Assembly (NCBI RefSeq): GCF_000328475.2
Contig: NC_026478.1
Location: 2,294,001 to 2,358,000 of the forward strand
Reading direction: 5' to 3'
Source: Mycosarcoma maydis
Taxonomy: Eukaryota > Basidiomycota > Ustilaginomycetes > Ustilaginales
DNA: 64,000 nucleotides
This document shows, piece after piece, positions 41,468 through 50,921 of this stretch. Made by a program: the position numbers and the translations under genes. Below the pieces are notes generated by a model. The model was not told the DNA's origin and searched no databases. It saw nothing but the letters and a program-made list of their open reading frames with translations. Within the stretch, counting starts at the first letter, position 1; each line of letters starts with the position of its first letter.

Positions 41468-44440
41468 ATGACGCCAAATCCCGTCGACGTGCGCTTACCA
41501 TGCTTCGAGGGCCTTCTGATCCTTAACCGAGCCATCCTGTCAGAGGGCCCCCAGACTAGCAACGGTACTGCCTGGACCGAAACATGGTGCAGCCTCGAAG
41601 ATGGCAAACTGCTTGTCTACAAAGACCGAACCGCAGCGATCATCAGTCCAGAACACACAAGCGCTGTGATCGACATTGGCAGCTTTGCCTGCGTTCAACT
41701 ATCGACCGCGTCTCCCGAGCATGGCTGCGAGCTGGTGCTCAGCACGGCTCTTCCGGAATCAAACAAACTTAGCCGCCTCTTTCAACCAAAGTCGGCTCTG
41801 TCTCTCAACCGACTTCATCTCGACTCTCCACACGACGATAGCAGCTACGAACCACCATCGCGAACGTCCACCACATCTTTTGGCCGTGCCAGCTTTCAGT
41901 CACGTCCTCCAACCGTGAGCGAGCTTTCAACTTTGCCAACCAACGTCATCGCCCATGGTCAACAATCTACGAGAAGCAAGCCCTGGTCCAAGATTTCTTC
42001 GGGACCTCGCAAATTCTACTCCAAAGTATCATCAGCTTCAAATGGCAGTTCTCGCTTCGATCAAGACCCTGCCTTTCGTTCCGACTCGACGCCTTCGAGC
42101 AGGTCCTCCATTGCCGACACAAGGGCATCCACCGACCTCGCATCCATCGGCGACGCCTCTCCTTGCACTACCTTTTCTACCGGTTTCAGCCATAACCCTG
42201 AGCGTGTTGTTATCCGTGCTACTACGCCTACCATTTTGCGCAGCTGGTCGAATGCTTTCGCATTAACCATCAAGATGCACAACGAAATCGGCTCACCACC
42301 TCCACCCATGCCGGAACCACCCAAGCGTGTTTCAACGCGCCCTTCTTTGGGTAACCTTCCTGGCTTTCGAACGAGAGCATCTCAGCCACAGGGCCGAGCC
42401 TTCCCCAGTCAAGAGGCAAGCTACGGTGCCTGCGTGGAGGACGCTCCTCCGAAGGTGGCGCGCAAGCGTCAATCTTCCTCGACAAGCTTCTCTCCTGCTT
42501 TACGTGATTCCCAAAATCCGCAGAACCAAACTGACGATGATTCCAGCGTGCCTGTTCAGTACACTAGATGTCCTGCTTTCAAAGAGCAGGGCGAGAGCGT
42601 CGCCAACTTGGAGCATGTCATCGCCAGTGAGCGTCTTGATCACAGTCTGGATACGTCAAATGGATCTCTGTACTCGCACTCGCACACCTTTGGACCTCAC
42701 GATACCAAGCGCTGGCAATCAACACGCAGTTACAAGCGTTCAAACTCCACGACATCCTCCCCCTTGCTGTGCTCAGCTGCCGACATGCTTCCCATCAATC
42801 GACGCAATAGCGTATCGGTCGCCCATTTGTTATCGTATAGAACCAATGCTGGACCGACAGCTGAATCATTTGACACAAGCTTCGACGATACCTCGCCGTG
42901 TTTGCGATCATCAAATCGAACAGCAACACGTCCGCACAATGTCGGGATCACTGAAGCCTTGCTAGTGCAGAACGGGTGCAAATTGACGCCGAAAGGCACC
43001 TTGCCAGCTTCCAGGCACCGACGATCCGGATCACTGTTGCAGTTTGGTCCATCGCGCATCTTGGCTTGGAAAGATAGTTTTACCCCGATCGAGTCAAGCG
43101 CACCGACAGACACAACTGCACGCTTGCGTCTCAAGGTCAATCAAGGCAAGGTGAATGAATCGAGTCAAGCTAGTGGTAGCTCTGATGGACAGCTTCAGAA
43201 TCAGACTGTAAAGCGTTTCCCTAGATTCGTGTCGCTACGTTCGTTGACCGCGAGTAGGCCGAATGGTAAAGAGGATCCTATCGGATCAAACGCACGTCAC
43301 GATGTCAGTAGATGGTCCTCGTCGACGTCCGAGCCTCGAGAAAGCCAAGATATCTTGAATAGCCGTACGACCACGTTGAATCCAAAAAAGACAAAGGGAA
43401 AGCCAAGAACGGCGTCATTGCTCACCATCACCAAGAACACGATCAACTCGTTGCGCCAAAAGTCGTCTCCCAGACAGCAAGTCGGGAGCGTCTCGGAAGC
43501 TTGCCCAGCCCAAGACGATGTGGGCGGAGAGGACTGCCAGGGTGCTGGTGCAAAAATACCAATCCTTACCTGTGATCCAAGTAGCGAGTTGGTTACACCG
43601 ACACACGAAGCGAGCGCGAGCGCGAGCGCGAGCTCGGGCCAGAGCCAGAGCCAGATGCAGTCGGCTGTGTTTGGAGCTGCTATTCGGGCAGGAGGCAGAT
43701 TGCCGGTCAGCATCGCGGACGAAATTCATAGGTCCGAAGCGGCAGCGGAGGAGTGCACTGCGGATGCCGATGCGACACTTCCAGAGGAGATGGTGCGATT
43801 GAAGCTCGACCCTGCATATGACGAGGGCGACTACGGCGACTGCTTGCCGAGTGTTCGCGTCGAACGCATCCTGCCTCCCGAGCAAATCATCAAAACATTC
43901 GACGAGCTTCGTGCGGCGTCGACGACTCCGGCAACGTCGAGCGGCGAGTGGTTAGATGCAAACCGCGGTCGTGACAGCTTGGACTGGGGAGCCGCAGTGG
44001 CTGGGTTCAGAAGGCCGTCTCTTCGACTAGCTGCTTCACAGACGTTCCAGACACATGCAACGGGCGCGCGTCTACGCTCCATCTCTACTCGCCACTGGAA
44101 CGCCTCGGATACCAGACTCTGTGAACTAGTATCCGCAGATACAGACAAGGCGCTTTCCCAGCCGCGTCTATCTGCCGATGCTGCACGCCCCCCGCACTCC
44201 CTACCCGCGCCTCCGCGAGCGCTCAAACGCCGCCCCCGCTCGCCGCACTTGCACCTCATCCCCCCTGTGCCCTCCAAATGCTCCTTTGCTCACCGCAACT
44301 CTTCCCCCCACGTCGACCCTGCCACCACCACTGCACAGCTCACCCCCCAAACGTTGACCGTTCCACCAGCATCACGTTCGCCCCCGCGACGACTTGGCAC
44401 GCCCGTGTCCAAGAGCAACAAACTTTCACTTACTGCGTAA
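41468..44440 (+). CDS. Protein with a PH domain split by a long insert
   Basis: A 990-residue single-exon protein. Residues about 12-95 look like the beta strands of a pleckstrin-homology domain (FEGLLILNR, WTETWCSLEDGKLLVYKD, GCELVLST). The expected closing strand and helix appear only at about 246-273 (RVVIRATTPTILRSWSNAFA), so about 150 Ser-rich residues seem to be inserted. The rest is Ser/Thr/Pro/Arg-rich and mostly disordered. An (AS)n run lies at about 716-724, and the basic, proline-rich C-terminus includes PPRALKRRPRSPH. A membrane-associated signalling or polarity role would fit but is inference. The gene converges on the heme oxygenase gene with 147 bp between stops. Confidence 0.72.
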   Translation: MTPNPVDVRLPCFEGLLILNRAILSEGPQTSNGTAWTETWCSLEDGKLLVYKDRTAAIISPEHTSAVIDIGSFACVQLSTASPEHGCELVLSTALPESNKLSRLFQPKSALSLNRLHLDSPHDDSSYEPPSRTSTTSFGRASFQSRPPTVSELSTLPTNVIAHGQQSTRSKPWSKISSGPRKFYSKVSSASNGSSRFDQDPAFRSDSTPSSRSSIADTRASTDLASIGDASPCTTFSTGFSHNPERVVIRATTPTILRSWSNAFALTIKMHNEIGSPPPPMPEPPKRVSTRPSLGNLPGFRTRASQPQGRAFPSQEASYGACVEDAPPKVARKRQSSSTSFSPALRDSQNPQNQTDDDSSVPVQYTRCPAFKEQGESVANLEHVIASERLDHSLDTSNGSLYSHSHTFGPHDTKRWQSTRSYKRSNSTTSSPLLCSAADMLPINRRNSVSVAHLLSYRTNAGPTAESFDTSFDDTSPCLRSSNRTATRPHNVGITEALLVQNGCKLTPKGTLPASRHRRSGSLLQFGPSRILAWKDSFTPIESSAPTDTTARLRLKVNQGKVNESSQASGSSDGQLQNQTVKRFPRFVSLRSLTASRPNGKEDPIGSNARHDVSRWSSSTSEPRESQDILNSRTTTLNPKKTKGKPRTASLLTITKNTINSLRQKSSPRQQVGSVSEACPAQDDVGGEDCQGAGAKIPILTCDPSSELVTPTHEASASASASSGQSQSQMQSAVFGAAIRAGGRLPVSIADEIHRSEAAAEECTADADATLPEEMVRLKLDPAYDEGDYGDCLPSVRVERILPPEQIIKTFDELRAASTTPATSSGEWLDANRGRDSLDWGAAVAGFRRPSLRLAASQTFQTHATGARLRSISTRHWNASDTRLCELVSADTDKALSQPRLSADAARPPHSLPAPPRALKRRPRSPHLHLIPPVPSKCSFAHRNSSPHVDPATTTAQLTPQTLTVPPASRSPPRRLGTPVSKSNKLSLTA

Positions 44441-44587
44441 TCACTTAGGATCTATAACGTCCGCCCAACATGTATGAACGGCTGTATTTGTTATGCATAA
44501 CGAACACGGACGAATGGGACGAATTCTAATATGATACAGAACGATACCAGTTGCTGCGCGAGAGAGACTGATCGGTATGAGGAGACA

Positions 44588-45847
44588 CTAAGCATGGACG
44601 CCCACGGCGCCTGGCGAATGCGCGCCTAGCATCGACGCGACGACGACTGCGGCTGTAGCGGCGACGAGCACGCCGCCCACAACCGCCATCTCGCCTCTCA
44701 CCCAGTTCTTTCCCGCCACTTGTGTGTGCAGCAATACCGCACTCGGCCTCGGTACGTTTTGCTTGGGTTCGGGCTCGAGCTCGAGCTCGAGCTCGTGCTC
44801 GTGCTGCGCAGACATCCTCAAATCTGCCGGCAGCAGCGACTCGAACAAGCTCGTGTTTAGGTCAAACGCTTTGTTTGCCTCCGCTACCACGCCATCAATG
44901 ACGATCTGCTTGTCACGCAACGTAGCGAGGCCCGCTTCCATGGCCAGTCGGAAGTCGGGTTTTAGCTGGCTTGAGTTGTGGAAATCGTAGAATGCGAAAC
45001 CGTCGGTGGATGAAGAGGCGGATGGAATGGGGAAACGTTTGGCCACTTTTTTCAGAATGTGTTGTCCACCAGAAAGGTCGCCTAGGTAGCGTGTGTAGGC
45101 GTGAGCAAGCAGCAGACCCGCTTGGTCGTCGGACAGCGTAGCGAGAGTCGAGACATACTTGAGCGTAGAGTGAATTTGGGCTGGCGTGAGAAGTGCAATG
45201 TGATCTTGCGTCAATCTGACGGTCGAGGTGTTCTCGGGACAAAGTTGCATAGCGGTAGGAAAGGCTTTGTGGACCAAGTCGAACAGCGTTCCCCTAGAAA
45301 TTGAATTCTCCCTGTCCTGCTCCTCGCCCGCATCGCTCGGAGCAAAGGCTCGTTCCTCGCTCGCCTGTTCGGCTAGGTCCACCAACTCAGAGCCCGTATG
45401 ACGCTCGATTGTCTCCAAATGCGCCTCGATGTCGCGCCACACGGATGCGGATCTAGCCAAGTTTCGCATCAGATTGCCCTGAAAGAGCGGCGCAATCAAT
45501 CTTGCCTCCCTAGCGGTGAAGAGGCTTGCTTCCAGTACAACGTAGACGCAACCAAGCATAATTTGAAATCGAACATAGTCGAGTCTGTCGAATTTCAACT
45601 GTTCCGACGTGCTGGCCGAGGAGGAGGGGACCGATTGAAGGAGGAGAGATACGCCGCGGGATTTCTCCACCGCACGGTGCGAGGCCGACGTTCCCACACG
45701 GAGCGCTTCCGAGAGGGTGGGTGTGAAGTCAAAGGAGGAGGTGCTGATGTTGGTAGTGTGAAGGCTGTGTGCGGCGTGGAAAGCGTGTGACTTGGAGGAA
45801 GGCGCGATGGGAAGGATGCCAGCCAACTTGGCAAATGGGCATGTCAT
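44588..45847 (-). CDS. HMX1: Heme oxygenase-like protein, tail-anchored
   Basis: Heme oxygenase opens heme to biliverdin, CO and iron; the yeast enzyme Hmx1 serves iron recycling. The 419-residue protein has His57 in TSASHRAVEKS, the expected proximal heme ligand. It has the family signature LLAHAYTRYLGDLSGGQ at about 247-263, including the Gly-rich distal helix. A hydrophobic C-terminal segment (about 385-407, AVVGGVLVAATAAVVVASML) predicts a tail anchor in the ER or outer membrane. Between the domain and the anchor lies an acidic repeat (ELELELEPEPE) coded by a GAGCTC tandem. It is longer than the yeast protein, mainly through inserts at about 170-200 and 340-380. The start is the first ATG (MTCPFAKLAG). 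Confidence 0.88.
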   Translation of the reverse strand: MTCPFAKLAGILPIAPSSKSHAFHAAHSLHTTNISTSSFDFTPTLSEALRVGTSASHRAVEKSRGVSLLLQSVPSSSASTSEQLKFDRLDYVRFQIMLGCVYVVLEASLFTAREARLIAPLFQGNLMRNLARSASVWRDIEAHLETIERHTGSELVDLAEQASEERAFAPSDAGEEQDRENSISRGTLFDLVHKAFPTAMQLCPENTSTVRLTQDHIALLTPAQIHSTLKYVSTLATLSDDQAGLLLAHAYTRYLGDLSGGQHILKKVAKRFPIPSASSSTDGFAFYDFHNSSQLKPDFRLAMEAGLATLRDKQIVIDGVVAEANKAFDLNTSLFESLLPADLRMSAQHEHELELELEPEPKQNVPRPSAVLLHTQVAGKNWVRGEMAVVGGVLVAATAAVVVASMLGAHSPGAVGVHA

Positions 45848-47545
45848 CCTGGGTGCGAGTGTACAGAGGTGGTGATGGCTGGTGGCTGAAGTCGACGAGA
45901 GCGCGCAGAAGAGGTGGCTGGTAAGCGAGTTGCAGTTGCAATTGGAGAGGGATGAAAGAGGGATGCAGTGAAGCTGATTGCGTTGCTTTATAAAGACGTG
46001 TCCTTCGGCGGGGTCAGATATTGTGCGCGTGGTGTCGAGGTCGTAGATAGAGGTGAAAGCTTCTACTACACGCTGAGGGTATGAGAGTGTCAGTCACAGA
46101 GTATAACCTCCAGCGCAGCGAATCGCGAATGCGTTTGTGAGTTAGGGGCAAGAATGCGGGAGCGTAGCGTGATTGAGAGCAACAAGGCCGACGCGGACCA
46201 TGGTCAAAAACAAAGCCAAACGTGAAATGAGTAGCTCCGTAAGCCATACGCAAACACCGAGGCTAGGTTTGCACGTTTGAACTTAACTTATCACCAGGGT
46301 CTTGCCGGGATCGAATCACGAGTATGTCATGATTGAATTCAATAATAAAGTCAAATGAAAAGTTTGAGTTTTTTCTATCTTTTTTTTTTTTTTTTTTTTT
46401 TTCCCCCTGAGGCTGAGTTCCACAATCACGACTCGTGATTGTGCAACTTATTCGCACTCGCACAGCGTGTGTGTTCAAGCTTGATTTTCATTTTCTTATC
46501 AACAGATACAGGCGCAATCATGAATCAAGAATGACGCGCAAAGAAAGTTCGTACCTATCCACCTCTGCGTCGACTGCGGTGGTGTGGGACGCGAGGCCAC
46601 TTCCATGTAGACCACACCCTCTTTTGTCTTGCATGCTGCCAGTGACAAACGTGAGTGAATGCCTGACCCTCGGTATAAATCTGCTTGCCGATCCCTTGGC
46701 TTTGTTCCTTGGATACCCCAAGCTCAAGCCCATCACGATGTGGTGAGTTGATGATGATTTGGGTTTAAGTTGCAAGTGGCTCCGCGACGAGAGAGGCAAC
46801 ACGGGAGAGAACGGGTGAGAATGTACAAGGCCAGCACCTTCAACCTTGAGCGCTTCCTTCAGTGGGACCAATGGCATCGGGGGACAAGACGCTACTGCAA
46901 GCCACATGACTTAGCTTGGCACTGATTCCATGCAGTCATCGAGCAGTCACGCAACCGGGCGAGGCACGACAACCACCTCGGCTAGAGAAATTTTTCTTAG
47001 GGGGCAAGCTCACTGCCAATCTAATCTGATAATTCTCGAGCTGGCTGCACGGCTCTCGATGCAGTCACGAGTGCGTGAAAAAAAGTGTGTGGTTACTCTC
47101 TTCGTCTCGCTAAAGCCCGCGTCACAAAGTTGCACGGCTTGGCTGATGTGTTTGCGATCGCGCGCCAAGAACCACTCGAGTCACCTTCGCCTTTAAGCTG
47201 ACGCAAATGCAAGTGACTTGCCTTCCTGGCTTCGAAAGGTCTCTTGTCGTGCACCATTGGTTGGCGCGTGTGATGATGGTGCGTTGCGCACCTCGGTGCG
47301 GCACGCGAGGCTTGCTGTACACGTAGTTATCTGATTAGATCAAATTGTGCTTCCAAGACAGAATCGCCTTGTCTGCGTCACAACCGCACCAGCCTGGCAG
47401 ATATCAACCAGTGGTCGCTAACAACAGCTCGCGGGGTGATCACGCAATTCTCAAAACGCAGACACACGCGTCTCTTCGGACCAACTCCGTTCAGAATCAA
47501 GTCGCCGACGCGTCCGCATCACTTTCTAGAAGACAACAGGAAGGA
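45848..47545. other. Spacer between HMX1 and the Bin3-type gene
   Basis: About 1.7 kb without a convincing gene. It contains a T23 homopolymer (46380-46402), heptamers near 46314-46322, 46423-46440 and 46517-46530, and several short frames with no family resemblance. Confidence 0.5.
46380..46402. repeat. T23 homopolymer
   Basis: Twenty-three consecutive T followed by CCCCC. The length may be imprecise because such runs are prone to sequencing and slippage errors. Confidence 0.9.
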
Positions 47546-48898
47546 TCAAGCAGAAGAGGCAGATCGAGCCACCCACGCAATCGGCTCGAGCTTTTGCAAG
47601 ACGCTCTCCTCCAGCAACCTGGACACGAGACGCGCTTTTTCTTGCGGCAAGGATTCTTTACGGAACACTTGGAGCGGCCGAGAGAATCCGAATCCGACGC
47701 CTTGTCCAATTTCGGCTTGAAAGGTCAGACCCAACGTGTCGAGCCACCAGTCAAAGTCGCCACCAGGTCTCAACTTCAAGCTCTTGATCTTGGACCTCAT
47801 AGTCGGATCGAGATTCTTGGCAGAGTGGTAGCTGGGCCATTCCTGTCGTTCCAGAAATAGCAGCCCACCCCTTTTCAAGGTATTGGCGATGCGTGCAAAC
47901 AGGAGCACAAGGCCAAGGTCACCTCGTTGGATGTGGATCCACTTGGTGATTGAAAGGGCGAGAACAATATCGAGGCCAGCCTTCTCCATGCATTTGAGAG
48001 TTCTCAAATCGCTAGGCTCGTATGAAAAAGGAGCGCAAAATTTCCTCCGCTCGATTTGTGGATTGACCCAATCAAGTGCGACAAAGCGGAGAGTAGATGA
48101 AACAAAGTGGTCGCTTTGGTCATGTTGATCAGTGCCGCGGTGCGCAACAGCGTCGTCTTGTTCTGGTGTCACTACGCTACTGCCACAGTTGATCTCCTCT
48201 AGGTGCCGCTTCACACGGCGAGGCCGCACACCTTCATCGGCCAAGCTCGGGATATTCCCGTACAGCGATGGAAAAACGGATGGAAAGTAGGCGCAGTCGT
48301 GAGGCAGAGAGTCATAGGACCCTGACCCATGGACGTTGCCCTCCGGGGTCGCCGTCGCAGCAGGCGTATAATCTGGTCGATAGCGAGAACGGGCGACCGC
48401 TGCAGCCGTTCTAGCTTGCCGGACCAATAATGGATCAATGTCGACGCCAAGGATATCAACTTGTTCCGGTAAGTGAGCGCTCTTCGATCTTGAGGAATCA
48501 CTGGCTTGTAGTGGAGGCTGACCACACTCGCGAAGGATCCCAGGTAAGGTCTGTGCGATCTCGATGGTAACTTTACCAGAATTGCAACCAACGTCGAGTA
48601 ATCTCATGTACTGAGACGGGTAGGCTTCGTTTGCCAGTGCGGTCTCATGATGAGCGTAACAATCGCGGAGGTATGACAAGATGGCAGAGGTGCGGCTGTC
48701 AAGTGCTAGGGCTGGGTGGGTCGAGCTTGTCAAAGTGTCGTCCGAGGTGGAGTTGGCGGGATTCCGAATGTGATAGTATCTTTGGAAGTTGCCATAGATA
48801 GGCCGATCTACGCTCTTAGCTGGGCGCTTTCTTGGGTCGATTTGGCGACTAGTCTGCCCATCGTCATCGTCATCGTCACTCGATCGCTTGGCTTGCAT
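47546..48898 (-). CDS. Bin3/MePCE-type RNA 5'-gamma-phosphate methyltransferase
   Basis: Proteins of this family add a methyl group to the 5' gamma-phosphate of small RNAs (7SK and U6 in animals); the fission yeast member Bmc1 belongs to telomerase. The 450-residue protein has the family start motif YGNFQRYYHIR (34-44) and SAM motif I RLLDVGCNSG (98-107). The acidic motif VDILGVDIDPLLVRQAR follows. The Bin3 block comprises IVLALSITKWIHIQRGDLGL, KRGGLLFLERQEWPSY and the late GFGFSRPLQVFRK. An insert of about 75 residues (about 180-255) separates motif II from the rest. The N-terminus is acidic and basic low complexity. The start is the first ATG. The substrate RNA in this organism is unknown. 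Confidence 0.9.
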   Translation of the reverse strand: MQAKRSSDDDDDDGQTSRQIDPRKRPAKSVDRPIYGNFQRYYHIRNPANSTSDDTLTSSTHPALALDSRTSAILSYLRDCYAHHETALANEAYPSQYMRLLDVGCNSGKVTIEIAQTLPGILRECGQPPLQASDSSRSKSAHLPEQVDILGVDIDPLLVRQARTAAAVARSRYRPDYTPAATATPEGNVHGSGSYDSLPHDCAYFPSVFPSLYGNIPSLADEGVRPRRVKRHLEEINCGSSVVTPEQDDAVAHRGTDQHDQSDHFVSSTLRFVALDWVNPQIERRKFCAPFSYEPSDLRTLKCMEKAGLDIVLALSITKWIHIQRGDLGLVLLFARIANTLKRGGLLFLERQEWPSYHSAKNLDPTMRSKIKSLKLRPGGDFDWWLDTLGLTFQAEIGQGVGFGFSRPLQVFRKESLPQEKARLVSRLLEESVLQKLEPIAWVARSASSA

Positions 48899-50406
48899 GG
48901 ACGCTGACTCATTGGATTGTTGTAGCAGGCAGTATCGAGAGGAGGAGAGGATGGCACAAGGGCGATGAGCGACATGCGAACGTCGATACCATGTTGAAAC
49001 CGACGGGATGACACTTTGATCTGAGCGACGTCGTGGAAAGTGCAGCGTTGAGCAAGGAAGTGGAGAGTGGAGTCACGTGGAGCCACAAGCGCACGGCGCA
49101 CGGCGCATAGGAAACGTTGTTAGGTCGTTCGTGCTCAGCATCCATGTTCAGTAGACGTGGTTGACTGCGCTTACACTCAGTCACAGTCACGAGTGATGCA
49201 TCAAGTTGTGCAAGGTGTACTCACGACTGGTTCTGCTACGCACTAACCATACCGTACTGCTACACCAACATGCGTGATTCATGTCGAAGCCACATGTCAT
49301 GTGCATCAACGTGACAGAACAACGATGCTCGTCGGCCGTAGACGGTTGTCTGTAGCATATGGACTCACAATCGACTCACGACTGGTCAAGCGCTGTAATC
49401 TACGCGCCGCGTAGACATGCAGCAAGTGCAACCACGAATAGGCTTCAGGCTGTAGGCGCATGGCTGCCTTACTTGTCTTTGCACTGCAGTCACCAGGGCT
49501 TAGCTACAAGCTTCATTCAAAGCTTGGCTTGGCTCTTTGTCTGCCGTGTGCAGCACCAATTCACGATTTGTAATTTGTTTGAGAGAGTAACTCAAACGTG
49601 AGAATCACGAATCACGAATTATAATTCAATTCAATCCGAACGGAGCTCGGCCCTGAAATTCTGATTCGTAATTTGTCGCCAAACATCAGCCACCGCCGTG
49701 AGTGTCACGAGTGCGACTTACGATTGAATTTACAAGTGTCACATTCACGATTAACGATTCATATTCACGATTCACGATTGTGCGGAGGACAACGTGCAAG
49801 GCTTGTGCGCGCGTCCCGTCGCTGCGTTCAACCGACGTGACGGCAGCCGACCTGCTGACGTGTTGGCCATCATCGTCATCGCCACCATTACTCCCACCAC
49901 ATCCTCCTCACCTCCCTCCCTGTCTTCAATGAAGTAACTCCACTCCTCTTCGCTCTTCGCTCTTCTCTCACCTCACACCCTACTTTCGGCTCGCTCCTGT
50001 CGTCCGTTCTCTGACTCATACCCCTACCAACACATCACAGCACAGCACAGCACACTTTGCTCCGGCCCTTCCAGATTCTACTTTCCAGATCCACATCTTC
50101 CATCATTTAAAGGTCTTCACCAAGCTCTCGCATTGCTCGCAAGCAAATCAGTCTCACAGCTGCATTCCGGTATCTCTCCGTTGTATAGTCTTCGTTGCCA
50201 TCACCACACCATACCCTAGAACACTTCGGCATACCAACCCCTATCACCGCTCCCTCGCACGTCTTTCTTCACTGCTCTGCCTTCTCTGCGCTCCGCCTTA
50301 TACACTATCACTTCACAAGGCTTCCGTTCAAAACTACAACGGATCCAATCCTCGCTTCACCCTCCGACATCACCTGCCATCTCATACGCATACGCATACG
50401 CCCCCC
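48899..50406. other. Divergent spacer with heptamers and C/T-rich leader
   Basis: About 1.5 kb. Heptamers cluster at 49555-49625 and 49680-49780. From about 49900 to 50400 the plus strand is strongly C/T-rich with a CACAG/GCACA tandem near 50035-50052, typical of a fungal leader for the RRM gene. No gene is seen. Confidence 0.5.
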
Positions 50407-50633
50407 ATGTCGGTAGCTTCAGCCTTGCCTCTCCTGTCGCCTCTCGTGACCCGCATCCTCCAGCTTTCTGGCATCCCTCCACAGCTCAGGACAAGGGATT
50501 TGCAGCAGGTCTTTTCCGCATATGAGGACGACAGGGGCGGCTACAAGATCAAATGGGTCGACGACACCACCGCTTTAATCATCTTTGCCGACCCCGCCAC
50601 AGCAAACAAGGCCTACCTGCGCACCATCATGGC
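50407..50633 (+). CDS. N-terminal part of an RRM-like (R3HCC1-type) protein, cut by assembly gap
   Basis: Seventy-five codons are readable before a run of N. Residues about 16-74 match the RRM-like fold seen in R3H/coiled-coil proteins of the R3HCC1 group: ILQLSGIPPQLRTRDLQQVF, then GGYKIKWVDDTTALIIFADP with its characteristic KWVDDT, then ANKAYLRTI. An RNA-associated role is likely. What follows the gap (50734 onward) opens one frame to a TGA at 50829, but the phase across an unsized gap cannot be trusted. The start ATG follows a C/T-rich leader. Confidence 0.75.
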
Positions 50634-50733
50634 NNNNNNNNNNNNNNNNNNNNNNNNNNNNNNNNNNNNNNNNNNNNNNNNNNNNNNNNNNNNNNNNNNN
50701 NNNNNNNNNNNNNNNNNNNNNNNNNNNNNNNNN
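50634..50733. other. Assembly gap (100 N)
   Basis: Exactly 100 N, the usual placeholder for a gap of unknown size. Most of the RRM-like gene is missing here. Confidence 0.99.
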
Positions 50734-50921
50734 ACCACATTCTTGCACAAGATCACACACCACCTTGTCTCCCGTCTTTCTTGTTTGGAATGCCACTTTT
50801 TGCGCACCAACGCAGCGTGGCTGACTTGATGGTTGCTTTGCACAGTTGTTCGATTTTCTAATATACCGTTTGTTATATATACTCGTCGATGTTGGAGTTG
50901 TACGATAACTTACTTGAAATG

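Noticed and set aside
46300..46330. B-box-like GATCGAATC suggesting a tRNA
   Set aside because: No matching arms or A box; it arises from the dispersed CGTGATT heptamer.
46435..46907. Overlapping small frames on both strands near 46.6 kb
   Set aside because: Donor-like GTGAG sites occur but no consistent exon chain or known small protein could be built.
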